A stretch of 38,859 bases of DNA from Desulfovibrionales bacterium (GTDB lineage: Bacteria; Desulfobacterota; Desulfovibrionia; Desulfovibrionales; Desulfomicrobiaceae), in NCBI GenBank assembly GCA_012729655.1, contig JAAYCS010000073.1, forward strand, positions 1 to 38,859. The letters run 5' to 3'. Positions 17,660-27,234 of the stretch are shown here, piece after piece (the first letter of the stretch is position 1; every line of letters begins with the position of its first letter). A program made the position numbers and the translations under genes. The notes beneath the pieces were generated by a model. It was not told the origin of the DNA and searched no databases. It saw only the letters and a list, made by a program, of their open reading frames with translations.

Positions 17660-19462
17660 CTAGAGGTAGTCGACCAGGCTCATCCGCATGATCATTGACG
17701 AAGATTTGAGCACTGTCTGATACGCAAGCTGCTGATTGGAGAGATCCGTCAAAAGCGAGGCCAAATCCACGTCTTCGATGGCACTCATGCGTTCTTCCTG
17801 GTTCAGCTTCAGCCCGGCCAGTACGGCGCCCGCTACATCAAGCCGGTTCTCCCGTGCGCCAACCGAAGCGAGTTGGGTGGAAAAGTACTCCTGGGAGACC
17901 TTCAAATTTTCGAGGCCAGCGGCGCATCCCTGCTGATCGTTGTTTTCCAGGGCCGCGACCAGCTTGCCCACGCTGACGAAAATATTCCTGGCCACATCGG
18001 AATCGGCGAATACGGGTTCGGCCCCATTCTCGTAATAGCCGCCAAAAATTTCTGACCCGATGTTGTTGATCTGCACATACTGGCCAGCGGAAATCTCCAG
18101 GTTGTGCCTGGCGGTCTGGGGGTGGATGACAAACTGGGCATTTTCAGCCAGGAGGCCGTTTCCATCCCGTTCCGTGAGCATGAGCCTCCCGCCGGGCACC
18201 AGCAGTAGGGCCTCGTCTGGGCCGGCATTTTCAGCCGAATGCCCTGCGGACCAGCTCAACCCTCTGTCGGTGCTGTAGGAATAGCTGATTGCCGTTCCTG
18301 AGCCAATGGTTGCCGCGCTGTCGATGCGAACCATGACGTCGCCCGGAAATACCCCCTTGCCCACAGCGTTGATGGAAGCCCCGAGCTGAATCACGCCGGT
18401 AAGATCCGCGTGCACAGTCAGGACCAGCCCCGTGACGCCCTGACCGGGCGGACCTGCCAGCCGCACTGCGCCATACGGAGTTTCCAGCCTCCCCTCTTCC
18501 ACGCCTGTATTCACTTCCACAGGAGTGGGGGGGGCCCAAACCGAAGACCCTGCAAGCCGATACTGATAGGCGATGTTCCCGCCGATGGATCCGCCCACAA
18601 CCTGCACTTCGACACTTCTGGAAAAGCCGCCGACCGGCACCGCCGTGACGACGGGGTTTCCGCCCTGGTACGTCACGGCGGACTGGGACTCGTGATCGCC
18701 CATGTACATGGCCGTTGGCGCGATGGTCAGCCAGGAGCCGCTTGAGATTTTCGTATTGGATGCCGGACTCAGCGCCACCTCATATCCCTCCTGCAGCGCA
18801 ACGCTGACCCCGCCCAGATCAAGTGCGAATGGTCCGACTGAACCCAGGGTTTGGGTAGTCCAGGTCGCACCTCCATCCTTGCTGTAGCGGTAGTCGATGT
18901 CCTGGCCACCCACCGCCGCGGTGGCCCCCTGATCTCCCAGAAACTGCACCATGATGCTGCGGGTGGACGAGCCAGTGGCCGTGCCCAGGGCGTTCCCATC
19001 CTGGTCGTAGACCATGAGGGCCTCGGCATAGGCGTTGGCATCGAACTTGTGGCCTGCGAAAATGGACGACCCCTCGTAGGTGGTATTGGCCAGATTCACC
19101 AGCTGGCTGAAAAGCTGGCGCGCTTCATGGGCAATGGCCTGCCGGTCCGGAGCGGTCATGGTGCCGGTGGACCCCTGTTCGGCCAACGCCTTCAATTTGC
19201 TCAGAATGGTGCTGACCTGGGTCATGGATTCATCGGCCAAGCCCAGCCAGCCTGACGCCGTGTCGATATTGGCCTGGTATTGGGTGATGGCTGAAAGGGA
19301 ACTGCGGTAGTTCAAAATCCTGGCCGCACCGATGGCGTCATCCGAAGGCTGGTTGATGCGCTTCTGGCTGGAGGCCTGTGTGTTCAGTTCCATCAACCTG
19401 GATTGGGTGTTCTCCAGGTTATAAAGAAAACTGCTGTATTGACTGCGAAGGGATACACGCAC
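17660..19462 (-). CDS. flgL: Flagellar hook-associated protein 3 (FlgL)
   Basis: This 600-residue protein forms the second hook-filament junction layer and is secreted through the flagellar export apparatus. The N-terminus is a typical D0/D1 flagellin-like region (LRSQYSSFLYNLENTQSRLM, RINQPSDDAIGAARILNYR) and the C-terminal coiled region ends with LSNQQLAYQTVLKSSSMIM. Between them is a roughly 300-residue insertion of beta-rich sequence, making it about twice the size of the E. coli protein. The start is GTG 19462 with AGGAGG upstream; residues before it are unlike FlgL. It follows flgK by 10 bases. Confidence 0.92.
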   Translation of the reverse strand: MRVSLRSQYSSFLYNLENTQSRLMELNTQASSQKRINQPSDDAIGAARILNYRSSLSAITQYQANIDTASGWLGLADESMTQVSTILSKLKALAEQGSTGTMTAPDRQAIAHEARQLFSQLVNLANTTYEGSSIFAGHKFDANAYAEALMVYDQDGNALGTATGSSTRSIMVQFLGDQGATAAVGGQDIDYRYSKDGGATWTTQTLGSVGPFALDLGGVSVALQEGYEVALSPASNTKISSGSWLTIAPTAMYMGDHESQSAVTYQGGNPVVTAVPVGGFSRSVEVQVVGGSIGGNIAYQYRLAGSSVWAPPTPVEVNTGVEEGRLETPYGAVRLAGPPGQGVTGLVLTVHADLTGVIQLGASINAVGKGVFPGDVMVRIDSAATIGSGTAISYSYSTDRGLSWSAGHSAENAGPDEALLLVPGGRLMLTERDGNGLLAENAQFVIHPQTARHNLEISAGQYVQINNIGSEIFGGYYENGAEPVFADSDVARNIFVSVGKLVAALENNDQQGCAAGLENLKVSQEYFSTQLASVGARENRLDVAGAVLAGLKLNQEERMSAIEDVDLASLLTDLSNQQLAYQTVLKSSSMIMRMSLVDYL

Positions 19463-19472
19463 TGTCCGCCTC

Positions 19473-21539
19473 CTAGGACTTGAGCCCCAACAAAACCTCC
19501 AACATGGATTCCGCGGTGGTGACGAGCTTGGCCGCCGCGGTATAGGCATGTTGAAACTTGATCAGATTGGTCATTTCCTCGTCCAGATTCACGCCGCTGA
19601 CCGCCTCCTGCTGGGCCTTTAGGTCAGCAGCCAGGGCCGCGTTGAATTCATGCCTGAACTTGGCGTTGGCGGTGTCGGATCCGATCAGGGCCACGAAGGC
19701 GGAATAATATTCCCCCAGGGTCTGCGACGTGATGCCGCCGGAAGACGTGCCGATCCTGACATCGGCCCTTTGCAGGGATGCGATGGCCGAGGCGGTCGTG
19801 TTGTCCCCGCGATTCATTTCCCCTGCCCCGTTCACATGCCCGGCATTGATGAACGAGGGATTGTTCGCGACAGTGGCGTTGAGGGTCAGCGTCCGCGCAT
19901 CCGAACCGTCAAAAAACGTGTTGATGCCCAAGGCCGCCATCAGCCCGCTGGAGTCAGACCCAAAGGCGAACCGGGATCCATCCTCCGCTGCCAGGTGCAG
20001 CCTGCCGCCCAGAATGCTGGCCTCAATGCCTTCGATGGAGGAAAATGCAGCGACCACATCCTCCAGGGAATGGGCCTGGGGGTCGAAATTGACTCCGGAA
20101 AACAACGGTTGTGAGTTTTTCAAAACGCCGGTGGTCTGATCGTACACATAGACCATGACATTGCCGTTGGTCAGCCTGTCCCGGAATACCAGCCCCGCTT
20201 CTGCAGTGCCCAGTCCGGATGCCGCGTCCGAAACCCCGTACGTGCCGACAACCTCCGCGAACCGGTCCGTGCCCGCCCCCTGGGAATGAATCCTGTTCAC
20301 CTCCCACGCCAGGCTGGAGGAAAAGGCGTCCAGCATTTCGATGTATCCCCCCGCGCTGGCATCGCGGAATTGGAAATATCCGGCCAGGCTTCCTCCGGTC
20401 AGCCTGCGCTCGTTGTCTCCCCCATTGGGAAGAACCTGCGGGGTAATATTGACCTTTGAGGTTGCCGTTTCATACCAGAAAAGCGTTTTCTGGGTCAGAA
20501 CATGGAATGTGTCCCCGGCGGCCAGGGGATTTCCTGACCCGGCATCGAATGTGAGCACCCCCCTGCCATCAGGCAAACGCAGGCCGGACTCGCTGGTGGT
20601 GAAAATGCTGACCCCATTCCCGTCCGTGAGCCAGGTTTTGCCACCGTCGTTGGACACCCGGTATGTGGCCGTGCCCACGGCTCCTGCGTCTACGATCTTT
20701 ACGGTATAGCCGGTGGAGCTTTCACCGCTGAATCCGACGGTTCCATCAAATGCCGAAGGGCTGGCCAGATCGGCGATGGTCTGAGGCCCCTCGAAGGCCA
20801 AGCGGAAAAATCGGGCTCCATCGACCAGGGTTTGCCCGGCCTTGGTCAGAACCGTCACATTGCCCAGACCATTGTCGATATAGGTAATGTCCATCTTCTC
20901 GGACAGTTGACGGACAAGTGCCGCCCGTTCGTCTCGCAGCCCGTTGGCGTTGTTCCTGCCCGTTTCCTCACTGACGGTGATCTGTGTGTTTATGGATGCG
21001 ATATTGGCCAGAATCGCGTTGATTGTGTCAACTTCCTGGGAGATCGCATCGTCTGCGCTTGTCTGCAGGGCTTGCAGATCCTCTTCTGCCGCCTGGACGG
21101 CGTTCTGCAGATTGAACGCGTGGCCCAAAAGGGCGTTGCGGATGCCCGAGTTTTCCGGATCCGCCGAGAGGTCCTGCCAGCTGGCCCAGAATTGCGACAG
21201 GACAGCATTGAGACCACCGGAATTGGCTTCGTTGAAAATTTTTTCTAAACCATTCAAATTACTATATAATGTTGACCAGCGCTCCTGTTCGGACAATTTG
21301 GCGTTGTACTGTTTCTCTACGAACTCGTCGAAATGGCGGATGACCTGGGTCGCATTGACCCCTGTGCCAAGCTGGCCCGGCGAGTAGTTGATGTAGAGGC
21401 CGTCCTCCAGCACCACAGCCTGGCGGCTGTACCCTTCTGTGTTGGCGTTGGAGATGTTGTTGCCGACAACCTCAATGGCTGCCTGGCTGGCAAACAGGGA
21501 TTTTTTGCCGATGTCGAGCAGGCTGGTGACACCGGGCAT
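19473..21539 (-). CDS. flgK: Flagellar hook-associated protein 1 (FlgK)
   Basis: This 688-residue junction protein is placed directly on the hook tip. The N-terminus has SLLDIGKKSLFASQAAIEVVG then NNISNANTEGYSRQ, the shared rod/hook motif, and the C-terminus ends INLDEEM-type NLDEEMTNLIKFQHAYTAAAKLVTTAESMLEVLL. The long middle carries beta-rich domains including repeated VSNDGGKTW and related segments, longer than the E. coli 547-residue form. The start at 21539 has GGGAGG upstream and overlaps the FlgN-like stop by one base (TGATG). It is required for filament growth. Confidence 0.96.
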   Translation of the reverse strand: MPGVTSLLDIGKKSLFASQAAIEVVGNNISNANTEGYSRQAVVLEDGLYINYSPGQLGTGVNATQVIRHFDEFVEKQYNAKLSEQERWSTLYSNLNGLEKIFNEANSGGLNAVLSQFWASWQDLSADPENSGIRNALLGHAFNLQNAVQAAEEDLQALQTSADDAISQEVDTINAILANIASINTQITVSEETGRNNANGLRDERAALVRQLSEKMDITYIDNGLGNVTVLTKAGQTLVDGARFFRLAFEGPQTIADLASPSAFDGTVGFSGESSTGYTVKIVDAGAVGTATYRVSNDGGKTWLTDGNGVSIFTTSESGLRLPDGRGVLTFDAGSGNPLAAGDTFHVLTQKTLFWYETATSKVNITPQVLPNGGDNERRLTGGSLAGYFQFRDASAGGYIEMLDAFSSSLAWEVNRIHSQGAGTDRFAEVVGTYGVSDAASGLGTAEAGLVFRDRLTNGNVMVYVYDQTTGVLKNSQPLFSGVNFDPQAHSLEDVVAAFSSIEGIEASILGGRLHLAAEDGSRFAFGSDSSGLMAALGINTFFDGSDARTLTLNATVANNPSFINAGHVNGAGEMNRGDNTTASAIASLQRADVRIGTSSGGITSQTLGEYYSAFVALIGSDTANAKFRHEFNAALAADLKAQQEAVSGVNLDEEMTNLIKFQHAYTAAAKLVTTAESMLEVLLGLKS

Positions 21540-22012
21540 CACAACCTCCCGCGCACCAGGGCTGCAGTGGACGGACGATTGTGCCAGGAGCCCTTGGCCG
21601 TGTAGGTGTTGCGTTCCCTGGGAGCGACCTGATTCTGAAAATGGCTGAGCAGCTGCCCGCTCTGCTTCCACATGGCCATGGCCAGATCGGCATTCATGGT
21701 CGCCTGCCGGGCGCAGTCCTGCTCCCAATCAGCGAGTTTTCTCCTCCACAGCAAGAAATTGTCCGCAGAGGGCCCATCCACTCTCCCCACGAAATCGTTC
21801 AGACCAGCATATCCCCAACCATTGAGCAGGCGCCTCATGCATTCCCGCTCGCGCACCAGCTGTCTGATCAATTCCTGGATGGACATTTCCAAGCCAGCCA
21901 CGTGGTCCGGCCGCCCGGCCCGGAGCAGGGCGTACTCCTCCTGCAACAGCATGCACAGAAGTTCCGTGCCCTGGGCCTGACGATGAAGCGCATCGAATAT
22001 GCTCTGCTGCAT
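21539..22012 (-). CDS. FlgN-like flagellar export chaperone
   Basis: This 157-residue, helical, charged protein is predicted to be the chaperone for FlgK/FlgL by position and character: a coiled-coil-rich cytoplasmic protein encoded directly before flgK with a one-base overlap. The first 70 residues (ALHRQAQGTELLCMLLQEEYALLRAG) fit the FlgN family, which starts with a short helix and a long heptad helix. The start at 22012 has AAGGA upstream; an in-frame ATG at 22126 would add 38 residues with low similarity. Sequence identity to FlgN is not obvious, so the name is inferred from context. Confidence 0.65.
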   Translation of the reverse strand: MQQSIFDALHRQAQGTELLCMLLQEEYALLRAGRPDHVAGLEMSIQELIRQLVRERECMRRLLNGWGYAGLNDFVGRVDGPSADNFLLWRRKLADWEQDCARQATMNADLAMAMWKQSGQLLSHFQNQVAPRERNTYTAKGSWHNRPSTAALVRGRL

Positions 22013-22201
22013 GGCGTATCCTTGTGGGTGAAATATGAAGGCGCGGGGTCCGGAATTCTGTGCCGGGTCCGCCCCCTTTGTGCAAATGATCTGCAATGAT
22101 CCGGCCATATCAGTTTTCGGTGCCAACGCCTTGGGAATCGGGGGTTCACGTTGCCCTGCCTGCCGCCAAGGCCCCGGGCTGCCGGCAACTTTTTCCCGCC
22201 C
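22013..22201. other. Long intra-operon gap between flgJ and the FlgN-like gene
   Basis: This 189-base stretch is unusually long for the otherwise tight operon. I find no gene. A GC-rich, self-complementary core lies near 22150-22189 (GTTGCC...GGCAAC) and is followed on the plus strand by a short T-run. I searched by eye for sigma-54 and sigma-28 motifs upstream of flgK and found no good match: TGGCACC occurs on the minus strand but without the downstream GC. Confidence 0.4.
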
Positions 22202-22807
22202 TTACAGGTCTCCCTCGACATCCATGCGAACCACCCGCAGCGCTTCCTCCAGTTCCGACATGGAATCTCCGGCTGCGGCCAATCCGGCCTGCATGCCGCC
22301 CGCTGCGTGCTTCCGTTCAATGCGCTCGGCCAACTTCTCGGCCTCCTTCTGGGCCGCCTGAGCGGCCAGAGTGCTGGCCTGGACTGCCATGGCCTGGGCC
22401 GCCACGGGCTCCCTGGCCATCTTACTTTTGTCCAGCGGCTGGAGGGGACTGGCAGATGACGTATTCCGACTGGCGTTCATCAACCGCTCGGAAAGACTGG
22501 TGTAAAGCAGGTCAGACAGACCGATGCCACCGCCCTGGGCCATCTTCACAGACAACTCCTGGTCGAACATGGAAAGGTAGCTTTCCTCCTCCTTGGAGTG
22601 GAGCATCCCGTCTTTGGGCACGGACCCTCGCATCTGCTTCCAGATCTGGCTGATGAACACCGCCTCGAAATCCTGGCAGGCCTTCTTCAGCTTGACCGCG
22701 TTCAGCTTCTTTTCCGGATGCAGGCCGGACCGCAGTTCCTCCAGACGTTGTTCCAGATTCTGGGTGGCGTCGCCAGTCAATGGGGCATTGGTAACCAGTT
22801 CGCTCAT
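22202..22807 (-). CDS. flgJ: FlgJ-type rod-binding protein without hydrolase domain
   Basis: This 201-residue protein has the N-terminal rod-capping domain (KLKKACQDFEAVFISQIWKQM, about 42-62; YLSMFDQELSVKMAQGGGIGLSDLLY, about 77-102) followed by an Ala/Glu-rich low-complexity tail. The beta-N-acetylglucosaminidase domain of enterobacterial FlgJ is absent, so the peptidoglycan opening for the rod must be done by another enzyme. Single-domain FlgJ is common outside gammaproteobacteria. It lies between flgI and the FlgN-like gene and has GGAG upstream. Confidence 0.9.
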   Translation of the reverse strand: MSELVTNAPLTGDATQNLEQRLEELRSGLHPEKKLNAVKLKKACQDFEAVFISQIWKQMRGSVPKDGMLHSKEEESYLSMFDQELSVKMAQGGGIGLSDLLYTSLSERLMNASRNTSSASPLQPLDKSKMAREPVAAQAMAVQASTLAAQAAQKEAEKLAERIERKHAAGGMQAGLAAAGDSMSELEEALRVVRMDVEGDL

Positions 22808-22825
22808 GATGTTTTTCTCCCGCCG

Positions 22826-23944
22826 CTAGAGGACTTCAAGATCGGCGTGCAGGGCTCCGGCCGACTTCATGGTCCGCAAAATGGAAATAAGATCCCGCGG
22901 CGTGGCCCCGATGGCGTTCAAGCCATCAACCAGCTCCTGGATGGACGCCCCGCTCATGAGCACAAGCCGCCTCTGCTCCTCGCGGACCGCCAGCTGGGTT
23001 TGCGGCGTGACTGTGGTCTGACCCTGTGAAAAGGCACCTGGCTGGGAAACCTGGGGCTGTTCGGCCACAATCACGTTCAGATTGCCGTGGGACACAGCGA
23101 CTTTGGACAATGTCACGTTCGACCCCAAAACCACGGTTCCTGTCTTTTCATCCACCACCACCTTGGCCCGCCCGTCTGGACGCACCTCGATGTTTTCCAG
23201 GGAGGCCATCAAGGAGACAATGTCTCCCTGATGCCGCTCAGGAACGCTCAGTTTCACCGTGGAGGCATCCTGGGCCCGGGCATACTGGCCGCCCATGGCC
23301 CGGTTCAGGCTGTCAGTGACCTGCTTGGCAGTGGAAAAATCTTCCACATGCAGATGGATGGCCACGTCCTTTTGCTCATTGAAGCTGAAAGGAACGCTGC
23401 GCTCGATGACAGCCCCCCCCGGAATGCGCGCCACCGTCGTGATATTCTTGCTGGCCGAGGACGCCTCCCCTGCGGCCGAATATCCCCCCACAGCCAGGGG
23501 TCCCTGGCTCAAGGCATAGACATTCCCGTCCACTCCCTTGAGGGGGGTGAGTAAAAGCACCCCGCCAAAGAGAGAGGCCGCATCGCCCACGGATGAGACC
23601 GTGACGTCCATCTTGGCACCTGGTCGGGACGAAGCCGGCATCTTGGCCGTGACCATAACTGCAGCCACGTTCTTGGGCTTCAGCGAGCTGCGGTCGACCT
23701 TGACTCCCATGCTTTCCAGCATGTTGGCCATGGACTGGATAGTGAACTGCGATCCGCTCTTGTCGCCGGTGCCGGCCAGGCCGACCACTAGGCCATATCC
23801 AACCAGATCGTTGCTCCGCACGCCCCCGAAATTGGCTATGTCCTTCAGCCTCACTCCCCAGGCCTGGACCACCATGGCCAGGAGGAACAGGGTCAGCCCC
23901 ATGGTCCGCCAGAACAGACGCATTCCTTTAGAACGGCCACACAT
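22826..23944 (-). CDS. flgI: Flagellar P-ring protein FlgI
   Basis: This protein (about 372 residues) forms the periplasmic P-ring around the rod in the peptidoglycan layer. After a signal peptide ([14 protein letters not shown]) the mature start [31 protein letters not shown] is diagnostic, and the end [19 protein letters not shown] is the usual FlgI terminus. The start is ambiguous: ATG 23944 has GGAGG ten bases upstream and overlaps the flgH stop by 17 bases, whereas ATG 23923 (seven residues shorter) has AAGGA touching the codon, too close to work well. Folding depends on the chaperone FlgA, encoded two genes upstream. Confidence 0.95.
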   Translation of the reverse strand: MCGRSKGMRLFWRTMGLTLFLLAMVVQAWGVRLKDIANFGGVRSNDLVGYGLVVGLAGTGDKSGSQFTIQSMANMLESMGVKVDRSSLKPKNVAAVMVTAKMPASSRPGAKMDVTVSSVGDAASLFGGVLLLTPLKGVDGNVYALSQGPLAVGGYSAAGEASSASKNITTVARIPGGAVIERSVPFSFNEQKDVAIHLHVEDFSTAKQVTDSLNRAMGGQYARAQDASTVKLSVPERHQGDIVSLMASLENIEVRPDGRAKVVVDEKTGTVVLGSNVTLSKVAVSHGNLNVIVAEQPQVSQPGAFSQGQTTVTPQTQLAVREEQRRLVLMSGASIQELVDGLNAIGATPRDLISILRTMKSAGALHADLEVL

Positions 23945-24617
23945 TGTCGAGTATCCTCCCCAGCCAGCCGGGCTGCTGTTTTTCCGCCAGCACGCCCTCG
24001 CCGTACAACTCGATGCGGGCTTCAGCCAGGCTCGTGGATTTGATGGTGTTGTCTGCGTTGATGTCCCGATCCCGGGCCACGCCCTGGACCAGCACAATCT
24101 GTGTTTCCCCGTTGACTCTGGTTTCCCGGGCGCCGACCACTTCCATCAACCCTCCGCCCAGGACCCGGGTCACCCGGGCCGCCACGGTGGTGGTGATGAC
24201 GCTTTCACGCTTGGTCTCGCCGTCGCCCTCGAAGTCGCTCTTGGATCTCGCGCTGATCATCGGGCCCTCTCCCACCTCGGCTCCAGGGATCAGGGGCAGC
24301 TTGTCCCGCCCGAGGAAGGCGCTCACCCCCAGATCCATGGTGTTTTCCTTGTCTGCCGTGGTCGAGGCCTTGTTCTTGGCCAAGGTGGTTTCCATGACCT
24401 TGATCAGCAAAATGTCCCCCACCCTTCTGGCCCTGGCGTCGGAGAAAAGCGCTGTGGCCCCGTCAGGGTCGTAAAGTGAACCCGGGTTGGCCGCCGGAGC
24501 CATCCGCTCCTGTGGTGGCGGGGCAACCACCGCGGCGGGCATCGCCGGCCGGCCCGCAGCCCTGCATCCCGCCAAGCCCAGGGCCAGCAGCCCTATCATA
24601 TACAATCTGTTGTTCAT
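23928..24617 (-). CDS. flgH: Flagellar L-ring protein FlgH (lipoprotein)
   Basis: This 229-residue outer-membrane lipoprotein forms the L-ring bushing. The signal ends in a LAGC lipobox (15-18). The mature family core [32 protein letters not shown] (about 47-78) and the C-terminal [20 protein letters not shown] are typical. A Pro-rich linker follows the lipid anchor. It starts 12 bases after flgA with GAGGG upstream. Confidence 0.95.
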   Translation of the reverse strand: MNNRLYMIGLLALGLAGCRAAGRPAMPAAVVAPPPQERMAPAANPGSLYDPDGATALFSDARARRVGDILLIKVMETTLAKNKASTTADKENTMDLGVSAFLGRDKLPLIPGAEVGEGPMISARSKSDFEGDGETKRESVITTTVAARVTRVLGGGLMEVVGARETRVNGETQIVLVQGVARDRDINADNTIKSTSLAEARIELYGEGVLAEKQQPGWLGRILDNVWPF

Positions 24618-24629
24618 GTTTCCCTCTGG

Positions 24630-25577
24630 TTACGGCACCTGCGCCGTTTCTGCATCGACCACGCGTGCCGCCACCATCCGACGGCTCTGCACGTTCCGGA
24701 CCCGGATCACGCTTCCGATGCTCCCGTCTTCAAGGCTTTCCACAGGCACGCTCAGCCTCAGATGCTGCCCCGCGTAGACCAGGGTCAGCACCTTGCCTTT
24801 GACCACTTCCGGTATACGTTCCACAGCCTCGGCCGCGATGACCTGTCCCTCGCCCACAGGGGCCGCCATGCGCAGAGCTACTCCCCGACCGTCCCAGCAA
24901 GGACGAGGCAGATACGCCAGATTCTTGCGCGCGAAGGTTACCAGCGCAGGTTCCAGCACATCCCCTCTGTTCAGGACGCGGGCCGCGCACGGCACTGTTT
25001 TCCAAACGTCGGCAAAGACCGTTCCCGTGAAGCTCTGCACCACGCCGCCTTCCCTGTTCAATGCCTCCAGGCGCAGACTGATCCGCCCGGGAGCCAACAC
25101 CCCGGCTGGAACAACCCTGATCTGCACGGGAGTCTTGTCCTTGATGAACAGGTAATCGGCGATGCGGTAGTCGCGGATCTCCACCTCGCCCTCGAGATGC
25201 GCCAAGGCCTGAGTCAAAATTTTGTTAATGTCCTCGCGCATGGCCACAGCGCTGATGACCTGCCCTCCCCGCTGCACCTGTACCTGCTCCGGGACTTCGA
25301 TTTCCGGCAATCCCGGTCCGAACCGCTGGATAATAAGCTCCTTCAGCCTGGATCCGCTCAGATTGGCCCGCGCCCCATCGAACCTGGGCGCGGCCAGCAA
25401 GGGTCTGTCCGCAATGCTGGCCATGGCCGCCACTGCCCCGTCCCCCTCTGCCCGGGCCAGGTCCGCCAGCCTCAGCACCGGCCCATCCACGCATACGGCC
25501 CCGGCCAGGATCAGACGCCCCTCGGCTTGGGCCAGCACAGGGAAAAGCATAAGAAGAAGGACCACGGCGGCACGCAT
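24630..25577 (-). CDS. flgA: P-ring assembly chaperone FlgA
   Basis: This 315-residue periplasmic chaperone assists FlgI polymerisation. It has an N-terminal signal peptide (VVLLLMLFPVLAQA) and a C-terminal SAF-like half with RGDVLEPALVTFARKN (about 204-219) and GSIGSVIRVRNVQSRRMV (about 285-302), the typical beta-clip. It is longer than the approximately 220-residue enterobacterial protein owing to an extended N-terminal half. It starts four bases after flgG, with GAGGT overlapping the flgG stop. Confidence 0.92.
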   Translation of the reverse strand: MRAAVVLLLMLFPVLAQAEGRLILAGAVCVDGPVLRLADLARAEGDGAVAAMASIADRPLLAAPRFDGARANLSGSRLKELIIQRFGPGLPEIEVPEQVQVQRGGQVISAVAMREDINKILTQALAHLEGEVEIRDYRIADYLFIKDKTPVQIRVVPAGVLAPGRISLRLEALNREGGVVQSFTGTVFADVWKTVPCAARVLNRGDVLEPALVTFARKNLAYLPRPCWDGRGVALRMAAPVGEGQVIAAEAVERIPEVVKGKVLTLVYAGQHLRLSVPVESLEDGSIGSVIRVRNVQSRRMVAARVVDAETAQVP

Positions 25578-25581
25578 GCGA

Positions 25582-26364
25582 CTACCTCTTCATCTGGTTG
25601 GCGATCTGCAGCAGGGTATCGGCCGTGGTGATGGACTTGGAGTTGGCCTCGTAGGCGCGCTGTCCCACGATCATATTGACCATTTCCTCCACGATCTCCA
25701 CGTTGGACATTTCCAGGAAACCCTGGGCCAGGGTCCCGGCGTTGTTCTCGCCCGGGACGCTTTCCACGGCTTCGCCCGAGCCGTCTGTCTGCACATAGAG
25801 ATTGCGCCCCACGGCCTTGAGTCCGGCAGCATTGACAAAGGTGTAGATGGGGATGTCCGTGGCCGCTAGCTCCGCTCCGGACTTGTCCACACAGGTCAGG
25901 TGCCCGTCCTCGGTGACGACGATGTTCTGGGTTTCTTGGGGAACAATGAATTCCGGCTGCAGGGGATGCCCGTTGTCCGAGACGATGCGGCCATCGCTGT
26001 CGAGCTTGAAGGCCCCGTTCCTGGTGTATGCCTCCTCGCCGTTCCGGTCCACGCGGAAGAAACCGTCCCCTTCGATGACTAGGTCGAGCTGGTTGCCCGT
26101 GTTCTGGAAATCGCCCTGGGAGAAAATCTTGTGCACCGAAACTGGCCGCACTCCCATGCCGACCTGCATGCCCACGGGCAGCTCATTGCCGTCCTGGGTG
26201 GTGGAGCCGGCGATCTTCATGCTCTGGTACATGAGATCCTCGAATTCGGCCCGGTTTTTCTTGAATCCCGTGGTGTTGACGTTGGCCAGGTTGTTGGCTG
26301 TCACGTCCAGATTGAGCTGCTGGGCGATCATGCCCGAAGCGCTGGTCCATAATGCGCGGATCAT
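25582..26364 (-). CDS. flgG: Distal rod protein FlgG
   Basis: This 260-residue protein builds the distal rod. It opens MIRALWTSASGMIAQQLNLD and carries NNLANVNTTGFKKNRAEFEDLMYQ (about 27-50), the diagnostic distal-rod motif; it ends SNVEIVEEMVNMIVGQRAYEANSKSITTAD. Length equals the E. coli protein. AAGGAGA lies upstream. It follows flgF by 65 bases. Confidence 0.97.
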   Translation of the reverse strand: MIRALWTSASGMIAQQLNLDVTANNLANVNTTGFKKNRAEFEDLMYQSMKIAGSTTQDGNELPVGMQVGMGVRPVSVHKIFSQGDFQNTGNQLDLVIEGDGFFRVDRNGEEAYTRNGAFKLDSDGRIVSDNGHPLQPEFIVPQETQNIVVTEDGHLTCVDKSGAELAATDIPIYTFVNAAGLKAVGRNLYVQTDGSGEAVESVPGENNAGTLAQGFLEMSNVEIVEEMVNMIVGQRAYEANSKSITTADTLLQIANQMKR

Positions 26365-26429
26365 TTTTCATCTCCTTGCGGCGTTGCGTGATGTCTGCTC
26401 CAGGCCACCCCGGCGGGACACGCTGCGCA

Positions 26430-27206
26430 TCAGCGCGGCGCGCCGACTTCGGCGATGGCCTTCTTGTCTTGCTCAAAAGTCCCGGTGATCATTTTCTGGT
26501 AGGCTTCAAAGGCGCGAATGGCCTCGATCATGTTGACCATTTCCCCGACCACCTCGACATTGGCGCTTTCCAGGAAACCCTGCTCGATGCTTGCGGTTCC
26601 GGTCGCCACAGGCTGGACCAGGGTCTCGGGCCTGACCCGCAGCAAAGAATTACCCGCCTTTTCCAAGGATTGGAGATCCTCGACCGTGACCAGGGAAATG
26701 GTGTCGATGCGCTCCCCGTCCACGGTCAGAGAGCCGTCCTCGCCCACCAGGACGACTCCCGTTTCCGGGATCTGCAGCGGTCCACCGTCGCCCAGCAGCC
26801 TGTTCCCGTGGCCGTCGACCACAAGTCCCTCGCTGGAACGATGGTAGACTCCCTGGCGGGTCAAAAATTCCCCTTCCGGAGTCTGGACCCGGAAGAATCC
26901 TTCCCCGGAAATCGCCAGATCCAGCGGATTTCCAGTGGCCTTGAGGCTCCCCTGGGAAAAATCAATGACCTGCTCGGCGACCTTGGTCTGGGCCAGGAGG
27001 TGACCCTTGGGCCAGGGCACCTGCCTCTCCAGTGTCGTGTTGGGGTCAAGCAGATCATGGGCATGGCGGCGGAATGTGTCCTGGAATGCCAGCTTGTCGC
27101 CCTTGAAACCTGTGGTGTTCACGTTCGCCAAATTATTGGCGATGATGTCCAGGCGATTCTGCTGGACCAGGGCACCGAATGTGGCGCTGTAACTGCTTTC
27201 CTGCAT
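26430..27206 (-). CDS. flgF: Proximal rod protein FlgF (flagellar hook-basal body protein)
   Basis: This 258-residue rod protein shares the N-terminal NNLANVNTTGFKGDKLAFQD motif (about 24-43) and C-terminal SANVEVVGEMVNMIEAIRAFEAYQK with FlgG but is otherwise divergent, as expected for the proximal rod subunit. The start at 27206 is fixed by AAGGAGGG at 27213-27220. It is the first gene of the minus-strand flagellar run and lies about 18 bases downstream of the start predicted for the sigma-54 promoter. Confidence 0.92.
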   Translation of the reverse strand: MQESSYSATFGALVQQNRLDIIANNLANVNTTGFKGDKLAFQDTFRRHAHDLLDPNTTLERQVPWPKGHLLAQTKVAEQVIDFSQGSLKATGNPLDLAISGEGFFRVQTPEGEFLTRQGVYHRSSEGLVVDGHGNRLLGDGGPLQIPETGVVLVGEDGSLTVDGERIDTISLVTVEDLQSLEKAGNSLLRVRPETLVQPVATGTASIEQGFLESANVEVVGEMVNMIEAIRAFEAYQKMITGTFEQDKKAIAEVGAPR

Positions 27207-27234
27207 GGGAAACCCTCCTTGACATGTGGTGGAA

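Noticed and set aside
22013-22201. Possible internal sigma-54 promoter before the FlgN-like gene
   Set aside because: TGGCACC is present on the minus strand but no GC lies at the required spacing; a second TGGC...GGC match is one base out.
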